Assembly (NCBI GenBank): GCA_039933785.1 | Contig: JBDTNL010000063.1 | Location: 1-22,923 of the forward strand | Direction: 5' to 3' | Origin: JBDTNL01 sp039933785 | Lineage (GTDB): Bacteria > Acidobacteriota > Thermoanaerobaculia > Multivoradales > JAGPDF01 | Length of the DNA stretch: 22,923 nt | Part shown: one piece after another, positions 7,369-15,502 of the stretch | Numbering within the stretch: the stretch's first letter is position 1 | Layout of the letters: each line of letters begins with the position of its first letter | The notes under the pieces: generated by a model | The model's input: only the letters and a program-made list of their open reading frames with translations | What the model was told of the DNA's origin: nothing | Database searches by the model: none | Program-made: the position numbers and the translations under genes

Positions 7369-8880
7369 ATGAGTCGCACATCGCTTGGAGTCCAGCCGGT
7401 GATTGCCGTCGATCGCTCCCTGGCAACCCCGCTCTATCGCCAGATCTACGATGCCTATCGCGAGGCCATCGTCGATCGCCGGCTGCGGGCGGGGCAGCGC
7501 CTGCCCTCGACTCGCGGCCTCGCTTCGGCTCTCGGCATCTCGCGCATCCCAGCGCTCGGAGCCTTCGAGCAGCTTCTCGCCGAGGGCTACTTCGAAGCCC
7601 GCAGGGGCGCCGGAACCTTCGTCGCTCGATCGCTCCCAGATGATTTCTCGACGGCAGAGGCTGCAGAGGCCGGCCGGCCGAGCCGCACCGCGCCTGCGAA
7701 AGCGAAGGGACGGACCCGCAAGCGCGCGCTTGCGCGTCGACCTGACGCGCTCCTTCGTCGCGCCCCTGAACCCTGGCTCGCTGGATTCGGCGCCTTCCGG
7801 ATGAGCCAGCCCGCGATCGACGCGTTTCCGCTCGAGATCTGGTCGCGGTTGGTGTCACGGCACTCGCGCAATCCGCGTCAGAACCTTTTCCGCTACAGCG
7901 ACGCCATGGGCGCACTGCCCTGCCGCGAGGCCATCGCGGAGTACCTGCGCACCGCCCGCGCCGTGCGCTGCGAAGCCGATCAGGTCATGGTGGTGAGCGG
8001 CTCTCAGCAGGCCCTGGAGATCTCGGCGCGCGTGTTGCTCGAGCCCGGAAGCCCGGTATGGGTCGAGGACCCCGGGTACAGAGGAGCTCGCGACGTGCTG
8101 ACCATGGCCGGCGCGAAGCTGGTGCCGGTACGGGTCGACGCCGAAGGCCTGGACGTGAGGCAAGGCATCGCGCGCTCACCTCGCGCCCACGCCGCGCACG
8201 TGACGCCGTCGCACCAGTATCCGATCGGTGTGACCCTATCGGCGTCGAGACGCCTCCAACTGCTGGACTGGGCACACCGAAGCGGCGCCTGGATCCTCGA
8301 GGACGACTACGACAGCGAGTTCCGGTTCGAGAGCCTACCGATCGCGTCGCTCCAAGGTCTCGATCGCGATGCACGGGTGATCTACATCGGCACCTTCAGC
8401 AAGGTGCTCTTTCCCGCCCTTCGCATGGGCTACGTGGTGATTCCGAGCGACCTGCGCCAGCGTTTCTCGGTCGTGCGCGAAGCCATGGACATCTGCGCGC
8501 CGGCGCTCTATCAGGCGGTGCTTGCCGACTTCCTCTCCGAAGGACACTTCGCGCGTCACCTGCGCCGCATGCGTCTGCTCTATGGTGAGCGCCGCTCGGC
8601 GCTGGTCGAGGCGCTCGACGAGCACCTCGGCGACGCCATCGAGGTGCTCGGCGACGCCGCCGGCCTCCATCTGGTGGTTGCCTTCAAGCCCGAGATGAAT
8701 GACCGCAAACTGGCGAACGAAGCGGCCCAGCGCGGCCTGTGGACAATGCCGCTCTCGCCTTCCTACGCCGGGCGCGCGGGCCGCCGGCCAGGCCTGGTGC
8801 TGGGCTACGGAAGCACGAGCCTGGCCCAGATCCGCGATGGCGTGGCGGCTCTCGCCGCGGTCCTGACCGCGAGCCGCTAG
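7369..8880 (+). CDS. MocR/PdxR-type regulator: GntR winged helix fused to a fold-type I aminotransferase domain
   Basis: A 503-residue fusion regulator. Residues about 17-86 form a GntR winged helix (PLYRQIYDAYREAI, LPSTRGLASALGISR, GAGTFV). A charged Lys/Arg/Ala linker spans about 92-138. Residues 140-500 form a PLP aminotransferase-like domain with SGSQQALE, EDPGY (233-237), EDDYDSEFR (311-319) and the PLP lysine K345 in TFSKVLFPALRMGY. Family members sense PLP or an amino compound and control vitamin B6, GABA or taurine genes. No pdx, gab or tau gene is nearby, so the target is unknown. It diverges from rimO and lies 56 bp upstream of the small-protein/RND gene cluster, which it could control only by readthrough or direct binding; the sequence does not show either. 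The recognition helix reads SRIPALGAFEQL, not the more common SRxTVxxAYxxL. Confidence 0.9.
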   Translation: MSRTSLGVQPVIAVDRSLATPLYRQIYDAYREAIVDRRLRAGQRLPSTRGLASALGISRIPALGAFEQLLAEGYFEARRGAGTFVARSLPDDFSTAEAAEAGRPSRTAPAKAKGRTRKRALARRPDALLRRAPEPWLAGFGAFRMSQPAIDAFPLEIWSRLVSRHSRNPRQNLFRYSDAMGALPCREAIAEYLRTARAVRCEADQVMVVSGSQQALEISARVLLEPGSPVWVEDPGYRGARDVLTMAGAKLVPVRVDAEGLDVRQGIARSPRAHAAHVTPSHQYPIGVTLSASRRLQLLDWAHRSGAWILEDDYDSEFRFESLPIASLQGLDRDARVIYIGTFSKVLFPALRMGYVVIPSDLRQRFSVVREAMDICAPALYQAVLADFLSEGHFARHLRRMRLLYGERRSALVEALDEHLGDAIEVLGDAAGLHLVVAFKPEMNDRKLANEAAQRGLWTMPLSPSYAGRAGRRPGLVLGYGSTSLAQIRDGVAALAAVLTASR

Positions 8881-8917
8881 CCTCCGCAACGACCGCGGCG
8901 CAACCGGGCGCGGGCTT

Positions 8918-8926
8918 TGCTAGTGT
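8918..8926 (+). promoter_or_regulatory. Candidate extended -10 element upstream of the metal-efflux gene cluster
   Basis: TGC directly followed by TAGTGT makes an extended -10-like box ending 10 nt before the ATG at 8937. No -35 resembling TTGACA and no convincing Shine-Dalgarno are present, giving the same layout as the rimO and regulator starts. It lies in the 56-bp gap after the regulator gene. It could drive the whole cluster. Confidence 0.35.
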
Positions 8927-8936
8927 GTCAGCCGGG

Positions 8937-9293
8937 ATGGCCATTCTGTCGCAGCGGTTTTGGGGAACGAGGGCGCTGCTGGCGCTTCTGCTGGTCGCTC
9001 TCCCGGTCGCCGACGTGCACTCCCACTGCAATCTTTGGAGCGTCGCCCCAGGCACTCTCGTCGCGATGGCGGCGGTACACCCGGGCGCGGCAACGCACCT
9101 CGAAGCCTCGACCACGCAAGCGGTGCCGCGCTGCCCTGCCTGCGACCTCGCGCAGCAAACGACCGCCGCCCTGGATGCCATGGCGCAGGGCGCCGTCGAG
9201 CCGACTCCCAGTCCTCTGGTCTTCCCAGAAGTCGTCGAACGCTCCGCCACCGCGAGCCCCGCCGTCGCGGTCCGCGGTCCGCCTTCGGTCTGA
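8937..9293 (+). CDS. Small exported His/Cys protein with CPAC motif (CPAC-1), upstream of the RND pump
   Basis: A 118-residue protein of unrecognised function. An N-terminal hydrophobic segment (about 11-25) looks like a signal peptide or membrane anchor, ending just before DVHSHC (H28, H30, C31). The core holds AAVHPGAATHLEAST (45-59) and RCPACD with C66 and C69. The tail is Pro/Ala/Ser-rich and ends RGPPSV. The same motifs in the same order occur in the protein just after the pump (14972-15373), so the two are paralogs. Closely spaced His and Cys next to a CusCBA-like operon suggest a periplasmic metal-binding or sensing role (inference). The layout recalls DUF2946/CopL-like Cys/His proteins of copper loci, but I cannot assign it. 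The frame is open further upstream into the regulator gene; the ATG at 8937 is chosen because it directly precedes the signal-like segment. Confidence 0.7.
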   Translation: MAILSQRFWGTRALLALLLVALPVADVHSHCNLWSVAPGTLVAMAAVHPGAATHLEASTTQAVPRCPACDLAQQTTAALDAMAQGAVEPTPSPLVFPEVVERSATASPAVAVRGPPSV

Positions 9294-9353
9294 AGTGTCC
9301 GCCGCGCCGCCATTCCGGCGGTCGCGAACGAGACTTCCTCCGGAGGCAGCGGT

Positions 9354-10694
9354 ATGCCGAATTTTCGGCCGCCCGCGCGCGAGCACCGTGCGCGCGTGCA
9401 CCATTCACCATGCAACGGTTGGCCCACGACTGCACTGATCCTGCTCGCGGCGTTCGCCGTCGGCGCTCCGGTCACGGGTCAACAGGACCCGGCTTCCCCC
9501 GGAGCGCTCTCGCGCGCCGACGCGATCCAGGAGGCCCTGGCGCACCACCCCGCCCTGCTCGCCTCGCGCGAACAGATCGAGCAAGCCAGAGCGCAAGTGG
9601 TCCAGGCCACGGCGCTCGCCGACCCCAGCCTTTCCGCAACTACGCTGGGGCAGACCAAGGCTCTGCGCGTGGGTTCGCGCGCCGAGGTCGATCTGGCGCT
9701 CGGTCTGACCTTGCCCTTCCCGGGCAGGACCGGACTTCGCCGGTCGGTGGCGACGGCGGATCTTCACTCCGCCGAACTCGCGCTCACCCAATTGCAGCAG
9801 CAGATCGCCAGCCAGGCCGTCGAGGCCTACGACGGGCTGCTGGTCGCCATGCGCCACGCCGAGGACCTCGAGCAATCTAAACAATTCGCCGCGGACTTCC
9901 TCGACAAGACGCGGGCTCGCTTCGCCGGCGGTACGGTGGCGAAAGTCGACGTGCTCAAGGCGCAGGTCGACCTGGCGCAGGCGCAGAACGACCTCATCGC
10001 CAACCAGCGCGACACCGCCTCGGCTCGGGCTACGCTCAATCGACTGCTCGGACGCCCGGGCGGCACACCGCTCACCACCAGCGACGCACTCACCCCACCG
10101 GCGGATCTGCCGGCGCTCGAGCTGCTCGAGCAACTCGCCTCGGCCTCGCGACCGGAGCTCCGCAGCCTGACCGCCCAACAAGCAGGCGCCAAGGCGGCGA
10201 GCCAACTTGCCCGCCGCTTCTGGCTCCCCGACTTCAGCCTCAGCGCCGGCCGGAACGCGGTGCAGGGCGAGCCCGCGACCTTCACTACGGGCCTCGCGAT
10301 CGGTTTTCCGATCTTCTTCTGGCAGCACCAGAAGGGTGAGATCGCGACCGCCAACCATCGTGAGCAAGAGCTCGCCGCCGATCTCGTCGACCAGTCGGCG
10401 CAAGTAAGTCTCGACGTACGGACCAACTACGCCGCCGCCGCGACCGCGCTCGAACAGGCGGTTTTCATTCGCGACGAACTCTTGCCCCAAGCGCATGAGG
10501 TCTATCGCGTGGCGGCGCTGAGCTACGGGCTGGGCGGCTCGTCGGCGCTCGAGCTTCTCGACGCCAAGCGCACGCTGCTCGATGCCGAGAATCAATACGC
10601 CGAGGCCCTGGGCGCCGCCAACGACGCCCGCGCGACGCTGGAGCTCGCGGTCGGCGCCCCACTTCCTCTACCCGTTTCAGGAGCTCATCCATGA
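9354..10694 (+). CDS. TolC/CusC-type outer-membrane efflux protein of an RND system
   Basis: A 446-residue outer-membrane factor, the usual length for the CusC/CzcC group. The ATG at 9354 has a strong GGAGG 7 nt upstream (9342-9346). The N-terminus is long and basic before a hydrophobic core (TTALILLAAFAVGAPVTG, about 25-42) that fits a Sec signal peptide. Two internally similar OEP repeats follow (about 50-245 and 260-440) with the Ala/Gln/Leu-rich helices of the periplasmic tunnel, for example ALTQLQQQIASQAVEAYDGL and VDVLKAQVDLAQAQNDL. It should form the outer-membrane channel for the adaptor and pump encoded next. Its stop overlaps the next start as ATGA, so the three components are translationally coupled. 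The TolC-family assignment is secure; the metal-efflux subgroup comes from its neighbours. Confidence 0.9.
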   Translation: MPNFRPPAREHRARVHHSPCNGWPTTALILLAAFAVGAPVTGQQDPASPGALSRADAIQEALAHHPALLASREQIEQARAQVVQATALADPSLSATTLGQTKALRVGSRAEVDLALGLTLPFPGRTGLRRSVATADLHSAELALTQLQQQIASQAVEAYDGLLVAMRHAEDLEQSKQFAADFLDKTRARFAGGTVAKVDVLKAQVDLAQAQNDLIANQRDTASARATLNRLLGRPGGTPLTTSDALTPPADLPALELLEQLASASRPELRSLTAQQAGAKAASQLARRFWLPDFSLSAGRNAVQGEPATFTTGLAIGFPIFFWQHQKGEIATANHREQELAADLVDQSAQVSLDVRTNYAAAATALEQAVFIRDELLPQAHEVYRVAALSYGLGGSSALELLDAKRTLLDAENQYAEALGAANDARATLELAVGAPLPLPVSGAHP

Positions 10695-11866
10695 GCGTCA
10701 GTCCATACTCCTCGCGCCATCCAATCGCCGGCACAGCGATGGTCCTCGCCGCCGTCTTCGCCGCCATGGTCGCGACCGCCTGCTCGCATCAAGATCCGCC
10801 GGCCCAGGAGGCGACGCACGAACAGGCCGCCGAGCTCCGCCTGAAGCCCGACCAGCTGGCCGCCGTACGCACCGCACCGGTGATCAGCGCGCCGTTCACC
10901 CGCCTGATCACGGCCTCGGGCACGGTGGCCTTCGACCAGAATCGCTCCACCCAGGTGCTGGCGCCACTCTCCGGTCCGGTGAGTCGCTTGCTGGTCGACG
11001 TGGGCGCTCGGGTGCGCAAGGACCAATCGCTGGCGATCGTCGCCTCGCCGGACTTCGCGGTCAATGTGAGCGCCCTGCGCAAGGCCGAGTCGGCCGCACG
11101 CAACGCGCGGCGCATCGCAGACATGGATCGCCAGCTCTTCCAGAACGACGCCATCGCGCGCCGCGACATGGAGCAGGCGGAAACCGACGCGGTCGCCGCG
11201 GAGGCCGATCGCGACGCGGCCATAGAGACTCTACGGGCGCTCGGAGTCGACGCCAAGACGCTCGCGGACCTGCGCGAGAACCGGCCGATCGCCCGCGTCG
11301 GCGGCGACATCCGTTCACCCCTCGCGGGCACCGTGGTCGAGAAGCTGATCTCGCCGGGGCAGCTGCTCCAGGCCGGCTCGACGGCGTGCTTCACGGTCGC
11401 CGACTTGTCCCGTGTCTGGGTCCTGGCCAACATCTTCGAGGCCGACCTGCCGTTCGTGGCAGCGGGCGATTCGGCCGAGATCTCGACCGGCTCGGGAGCC
11501 CCCGCGCTGCCCGGCACCGTCGAGTACATCGCCGCGGTGGTCGATCCGAACACCCGCGCCATCGCGGTCCGCCTGGCGGTAGCCAATCCCGGCGAAGTGT
11601 TGAAACGCGACCTCTACGTGCAGGTGACCCTCCGCTCACGGCGCCCCGTCGTGGCGCTCCTGGCGCCGGTGTCCGCGGTGCTGCGCGACGACGAGAACCT
11701 GCCCTTCGTGTTCGTTGCCGGGCCTGGCGGCGCTTTCGCGCGTCGGCGGATTCAGATCGGCGCCCGCAGCGGCGATCAGCAGGAGATCACCGACGGATTG
11801 AAGGCCGGCGAATCGGTCGTGGTCGAAGGCGGTATCTTCCTGCAGAACACCGAGGTCGCGCCATGA
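10691..11866 (+). CDS. CusB/CzcB-type RND periplasmic adaptor (HlyD family), probable lipoprotein
   Basis: A 391-residue membrane-fusion protein. A hydrophobic leader ends VATAC with C31, a plausible though not ideal lipobox. Residues about 85-120 (APLSGPVSRLLVDVGARV, LAIVASPDF) and 205-240 (IRSPLAGTVVEKL, GQLLQAGSTACFTVADLS) form the two lipoyl half-motifs around a helical hairpin (about 125-195). Beta-barrel and membrane-proximal regions follow to the C-terminus. It should bridge pump and outer-membrane channel. It lacks the extra N-terminal His/Met-rich metal-binding extension found in some CusB/CzcB proteins. Both ends overlap the neighbouring genes by ATGA, a strong sign of one operon. 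Confidence 0.9.
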   Translation: MSVSPYSSRHPIAGTAMVLAAVFAAMVATACSHQDPPAQEATHEQAAELRLKPDQLAAVRTAPVISAPFTRLITASGTVAFDQNRSTQVLAPLSGPVSRLLVDVGARVRKDQSLAIVASPDFAVNVSALRKAESAARNARRIADMDRQLFQNDAIARRDMEQAETDAVAAEADRDAAIETLRALGVDAKTLADLRENRPIARVGGDIRSPLAGTVVEKLISPGQLLQAGSTACFTVADLSRVWVLANIFEADLPFVAAGDSAEISTGSGAPALPGTVEYIAAVVDPNTRAIAVRLAVANPGEVLKRDLYVQVTLRSRRPVVALLAPVSAVLRDDENLPFVFVAGPGGAFARRRIQIGARSGDQQEITDGLKAGESVVVEGGIFLQNTEVAP

Positions 11867-14800
11867 GCGGCAACGGCACCGAGACTGAATCGGGGCTGGT
11901 CCCCTCGGCATCGATCATCCATCGCATCGCGGCCACTGCGCTGCGTCAACGCTTTCTGGTGCTGCTCGCCTCGCTCTTCCTGATCGCGGCGGGCATCTAT
12001 TCGTTCCGCCGCCTGCCGGTCGATGCCTACCCCGACCTCTCGCCGCCGCGGGTCGAGCTCATCACGCAGTGGCAAGGCCACGCCTCGGAAGAAGTCGAGC
12101 GATTGATCACCGTGCCGCTCGAAGTCGAGATGAACGGCATCCCGGGGATGACGGTCGTCCGTTCGATCTCGCTCTACGGCCTGTCAGACGTCCGCATGAC
12201 GTTCGCCAACGGCACCGACAACTACTTCGCGCGCCAACAGGTGCTCGAACGGATCGCCGGACTCGGACTGCCCGACGGGGTCACCCCTTCGATCGCCCCG
12301 TTGTTCTCGCCCTCTGGATTGATCTACCGCTACGTTCTCGAAAGCCCCGACCGTACGCCCACCGAGCTCAAGACGCTCGCGGACTGGGTGGTCGAGCGCC
12401 AGTACAAGTCCGTCCCCGGCGTCGCCGACGACTCGGGATTGGGCGGTTCCACCATGCAGTATCAGGTGCTGCTCGACCCCGGCAAGATCGCCGGCAGTGG
12501 ACTCTCGGTGCCCATGGTCGTGACGGCGCTCGCCGCCAACAATGGAAATTCGGGCGGCGGCTTCTATTCGCAGGCCGGCCAGTTCTACTACGTGCGCGGC
12601 CTCGGTCTGCTCAAAACCCCGGAGGACATCGGGAACGTCGTGCTGGCGGTTCACAACGGCATCCCGGTGCTGGTGAAGGACGTCGGCAATGTGCAGGTGG
12701 GCGAGGCGCCACGCCTCGGTCAGTTCGGCTTCAACGACAAGGACGAAGCCGTGGAGGGCGTGATCCTGATGCGCCGCGGCGAGCAGGCGCAGGTCGTCCT
12801 CGAACGCCTGGAAGAAAAAACCAAGGAGCTCAACCAGTCGATCCTGCCGCCGGACGTGAAGGTGCGCCCGTTCTACGACCGGCGCGACCTGATCGCGCTC
12901 ACCACGCACACGGTTTCGAACAACCTGTTGCACGGCATGTTGCTGGTGCTGGTCATCTTGATCTTCTTCCTCTACGACGTGCGCTCGGGGCTGATCGTGG
13001 CGATCACCATCCCGCTGTCGCTCCTCTTCGCCTTCATCTGCCTGGACCTAAAACACGTCCCGGCGAGCCTCTTGTCGATCGGCGCCATCGACTTCGGCAT
13101 TCTCGTCGACGGCGCCGTCGTCATGGTGGAGAACATTTTTCGACAACTCTCCGAGCGCCGCGACGGCATGACAACCAGTGAAGTCATCTCCCGCGCCGCG
13201 GCCGAGGTGGACCGCCCGATCTTCTACGCCGTGGCGGTCATCGTGGCCGGATTCCTCCCCATCTACGCCCTCGCCGGCCCGTCGGGCGAGCTCTTCAAGC
13301 CGATGGCGGATACCACCATCTTCGCCCTCATCGGCGCCTTCGCGCTCACCGTCACGCTGGTACCGGTGCTTTGCGCATGGGCGCTCCGCAAGGGCGTGCG
13401 CGAGCGTCGGAATCCGGCGTTCGAGGCCATCCGCTCGCTCTATGTCAAGGGGCTCGATCGCTGCCTGGCGCGGCCCTGGACCACCACGTTGGCCTCCGCG
13501 GCGCTGCTGGTGGCCTCGCTGTTCTTGATTCCGGGCATCGGCGCGGAATTCATGCCGCACCTCGACGAGGGTTCGTTGTGGGTCCGCGCCAATCTGCCGG
13601 CGACGATCTCATTCGAGGAAGCGGCCAAGATTTCGCCCAAGGTGCGAGCCGTTCTGCGCTCGTTCCCGGAAGTGACGGTGGTCGGATCCGAGCTTGGGCG
13701 TCCCGACGACGGTACCGATCCGACCGGCTTTTTCAACGACGAGTTCTTCATCGGTCTAAAGCCCTATTCGGAATGGAAGGGCGAATACCACTCGAAAGCC
13801 GCGCTCGTCGAAGCCATCAACCACAAGCTCGAAGCCTTCCCGGGTGTGGTTTTCAACTTTACCCAGCCCGCCGAGGATGCGGTCGACGAAGCCGAGACCG
13901 GCCTGAAGAGCGCGCTGGCGGTGAAGATCTTCGGCTCCGACTTGAGGGTGCTCGAGGAACGCGCCAATCAGGTGAAGAACGTGCTCCAGAAAGTACGCGG
14001 CATCGCCGGGGTCTCGGTGATCACGCAGCTCGGGCAGCCGACGCTGACCGTCGAGGTCGATCGCAGCAAGATCGCCCGCTACGGCCTCAACGTCTCCGAC
14101 ATCAATGGCCTGGTCGAGGCCGCCGTCGGAGGCGTGGCCGCGACCCAGGTGGTCCAGGGCGAGAAACTCTTCGATCTCGTCGTCCGACTGCAGCCGCAAT
14201 ATCGACAGAGTCCCGAGGCGATCTCGAACATTCTCGTCGCCACACCCACGGGCCAGCAAGTGCCTCTCAAGGAGCTGGCGGACATCCGCGTCGCCAGCGG
14301 AGCGTCGTTCATCTATCGCGAGGACAACTCGCGCTACATCGGCGTGCAGTATTCGGTCGAGAAGCGCGACCTCGCCGGCGCGGTTCAGGACGCGCAGAAA
14401 CAGGTCGCCGACGCGGTGAAGCTTCCGCCTGGTTACCGCGTCGTATGGGGCGGTGAATACGAGCAATACACGGCCTCGCGCAAGCAACTGCGAATCATTC
14501 TTCCGCTCACCCTGCTGCTGATCTTCATGCTGCTCTTCCTGCTCTATAACAACCTGAAGTTCCCGCTCATCACCGTGCTCGCGGTCCTGATGTCCGGTCC
14601 AATCGGCGGATTGTTGGCGCTCGCCGTGACGGGGACGCCGTTCTCGGTCTCGTCGGGCATCGGCTTCCTGGCCCTCTTCGGGGTCTCGGTGCAGACCGCG
14701 GTGATCTACATCTCCTACGCCAACGAATTGCGCAAGAGCGGCCGGGGAATCGCCGAGGCGACGCGCGAGGCCGCCATTCTTCGACTGCGCCCGATCATGA

Positions 14801-14988
14801 TGACCGCCCTGGTCGCGGCCCTCGGGCTGCTGCCCGCCGCGCTCTCGACCGGTATCGGCTCGGACGCACAGCGCCCGTTCGCGCTCGTCATCGTCGGCGG
14901 TCTGCTCTCGCGGCTCTTGATCAGCGTGTTCCTGATGCCGGCGCTCTACGCCTTGGTGGCGCGGCCTACGGATGCTCTCGAGGTCTGA
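11863..14988 (+). CDS. CusA/CzcA-family heavy-metal efflux RND pump
   Basis: A 1041-residue inner-membrane proton antiporter of the HME-RND type. The open frame begins at 10582, but the real start is the ATG at 11863, which overlaps the adaptor stop as ATGA. TM1 is about residues 29-47, followed by the family's YPDLSPPRVELITQWQG. The TM4 signature DFGILVDGAVVMVEN (410-424) carries the acidic proton-relay residues D410, D416 and E423 found in metal pumps but not in drug pumps. A second half begins near TM7 (about 540-558), then AEFMPHLDEGSLWV (561-574) and GRPDDGTDPTGFF. Where E. coli CusA has the copper/silver-binding methionine in EGDLLYMPS, this protein has EGSLWVRAN, so Cu(I)/Ag(I) specificity is not supported and the substrate is left open. 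All 12 helices appear present. Confidence 0.92.
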   Translation: MSGNGTETESGLVPSASIIHRIAATALRQRFLVLLASLFLIAAGIYSFRRLPVDAYPDLSPPRVELITQWQGHASEEVERLITVPLEVEMNGIPGMTVVRSISLYGLSDVRMTFANGTDNYFARQQVLERIAGLGLPDGVTPSIAPLFSPSGLIYRYVLESPDRTPTELKTLADWVVERQYKSVPGVADDSGLGGSTMQYQVLLDPGKIAGSGLSVPMVVTALAANNGNSGGGFYSQAGQFYYVRGLGLLKTPEDIGNVVLAVHNGIPVLVKDVGNVQVGEAPRLGQFGFNDKDEAVEGVILMRRGEQAQVVLERLEEKTKELNQSILPPDVKVRPFYDRRDLIALTTHTVSNNLLHGMLLVLVILIFFLYDVRSGLIVAITIPLSLLFAFICLDLKHVPASLLSIGAIDFGILVDGAVVMVENIFRQLSERRDGMTTSEVISRAAAEVDRPIFYAVAVIVAGFLPIYALAGPSGELFKPMADTTIFALIGAFALTVTLVPVLCAWALRKGVRERRNPAFEAIRSLYVKGLDRCLARPWTTTLASAALLVASLFLIPGIGAEFMPHLDEGSLWVRANLPATISFEEAAKISPKVRAVLRSFPEVTVVGSELGRPDDGTDPTGFFNDEFFIGLKPYSEWKGEYHSKAALVEAINHKLEAFPGVVFNFTQPAEDAVDEAETGLKSALAVKIFGSDLRVLEERANQVKNVLQKVRGIAGVSVITQLGQPTLTVEVDRSKIARYGLNVSDINGLVEAAVGGVAATQVVQGEKLFDLVVRLQPQYRQSPEAISNILVATPTGQQVPLKELADIRVASGASFIYREDNSRYIGVQYSVEKRDLAGAVQDAQKQVADAVKLPPGYRVVWGGEYEQYTASRKQLRIILPLTLLLIFMLLFLLYNNLKFPLITVLAVLMSGPIGGLLALAVTGTPFSVSSGIGFLALFGVSVQTAVIYISYANELRKSGRGIAEATREAAILRLRPIMMTALVAALGLLPAALSTGIGSDAQRPFALVIVGGLLSRLLISVFLMPALYALVARPTDALEV

Positions 14989-15373
14989 CGGGCACTCCCC
15001 GAAGGCGATTCTCGAGCGCGCCCGGCGACGCTCGGGGATCGCCTCGGCGCTCGCGTTTCTCGCGCTCGCCGGTGTCTTGCCGTTTCACGAGCACGCCGCG
15101 CGGCTGGGTGAGCTTGAGTCTCTGCAGGACCGCACCCTTTTCACCGCCGCGGTCCACCCCAATGCGCCGCATCACGCCGAGGCCACGACGTACGCCCTCG
15201 AGCGGAGCTGTCCCGCCTGCCTCAGTACCCTGCAGGCCTCGGGAGCCCGCACTCAACCGACGGACTCCCTGCCGGCGCCAGCGCTCGCGAGCCTGAAGTT
15301 CGCGTCGACGACATTCGTAGCCAGCGAAAGAGCTCGGACCTCAGCCTCGGCCCGCGGGCCGCCCTCCGCGTAG
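14972..15373 (+). CDS. Small exported His/Cys protein with CPAC motif (CPAC-2), downstream of the RND pump
   Basis: A 133-residue paralog of the protein at 8937-9293. The ATG at 14972 overlaps the pump gene by 17 nt, so it is probably translationally coupled. A basic N-terminus (KAILERARRRS) precedes a hydrophobic segment (about 22-38), consistent with a signal peptide or anchor. Then come FHEHAA (H39, H41), AAVHPNAPHHAEATT (59-73) and SCPACL with C80 and C83. The Pro/Ala/Ser-rich tail ends RGPPSA. Shared with the first copy are an HxH just after the hydrophobic segment, AAVHPxAxxHxEAxT, a C-P-A-C pair 7-8 residues later, and the RGPPS end. A periplasmic metal-binding role is inferred from the residues and the neighbours only. 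It lies 129 bp upstream of the TonB-dependent receptor gene. Confidence 0.7.
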   Translation: MLSRSDGHSPKAILERARRRSGIASALAFLALAGVLPFHEHAARLGELESLQDRTLFTAAVHPNAPHHAEATTYALERSCPACLSTLQASGARTQPTDSLPAPALASLKFASTTFVASERARTSASARGPPSA

Positions 15374-15502
15374 AAGCACCTCCTTCAGTACACCCGCTGC
15401 CGACCGGCACGGCAATCTAGCCGCCGCCGGCGGCGTCCCGTGAACTCTATTCGCTCGCCGTTGGACCCTTTGTGGCCGCGGCGCGGACACCTTGGAGGCT
15501 TC

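Noticed and set aside
8892..8920. Weak CCGCG...CGCGG inverted repeat followed by CTTTG after the regulator gene, as an intrinsic terminator
   Set aside because: The stem is 5 bp with an 11-nt loop and only three T residues; it is also directly next to the candidate -10 element.
9405..10595. Long 396-codon antisense frame opposite the outer-membrane efflux gene
   Set aside because: It is a shadow of the real gene in GC-rich DNA: no domain-like segments, no Shine-Dalgarno, and the plus-strand protein is a clear TolC family member.
10582..11862. The 427-codon N-terminal extension of the RND pump reading frame
   Set aside because: It overlaps the whole adaptor gene in another frame and is Arg/Gly-rich. 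The pump homology and its ATGA-coupled start begin at 11863.
12069..13181. 370-codon frame inside the pump gene, and the similar frame at 13371-14456
   Set aside because: Out-of-frame shadows of a well-recognised transporter with no features of their own.
15420..15434. GCCGCC/GGCGGC hairpin between CPAC-2 and the TonB receptor as a terminator
   Set aside because: A 6-bp stem without a T-tract in GC-rich DNA is expected by chance. Not enough to split the transcription unit.
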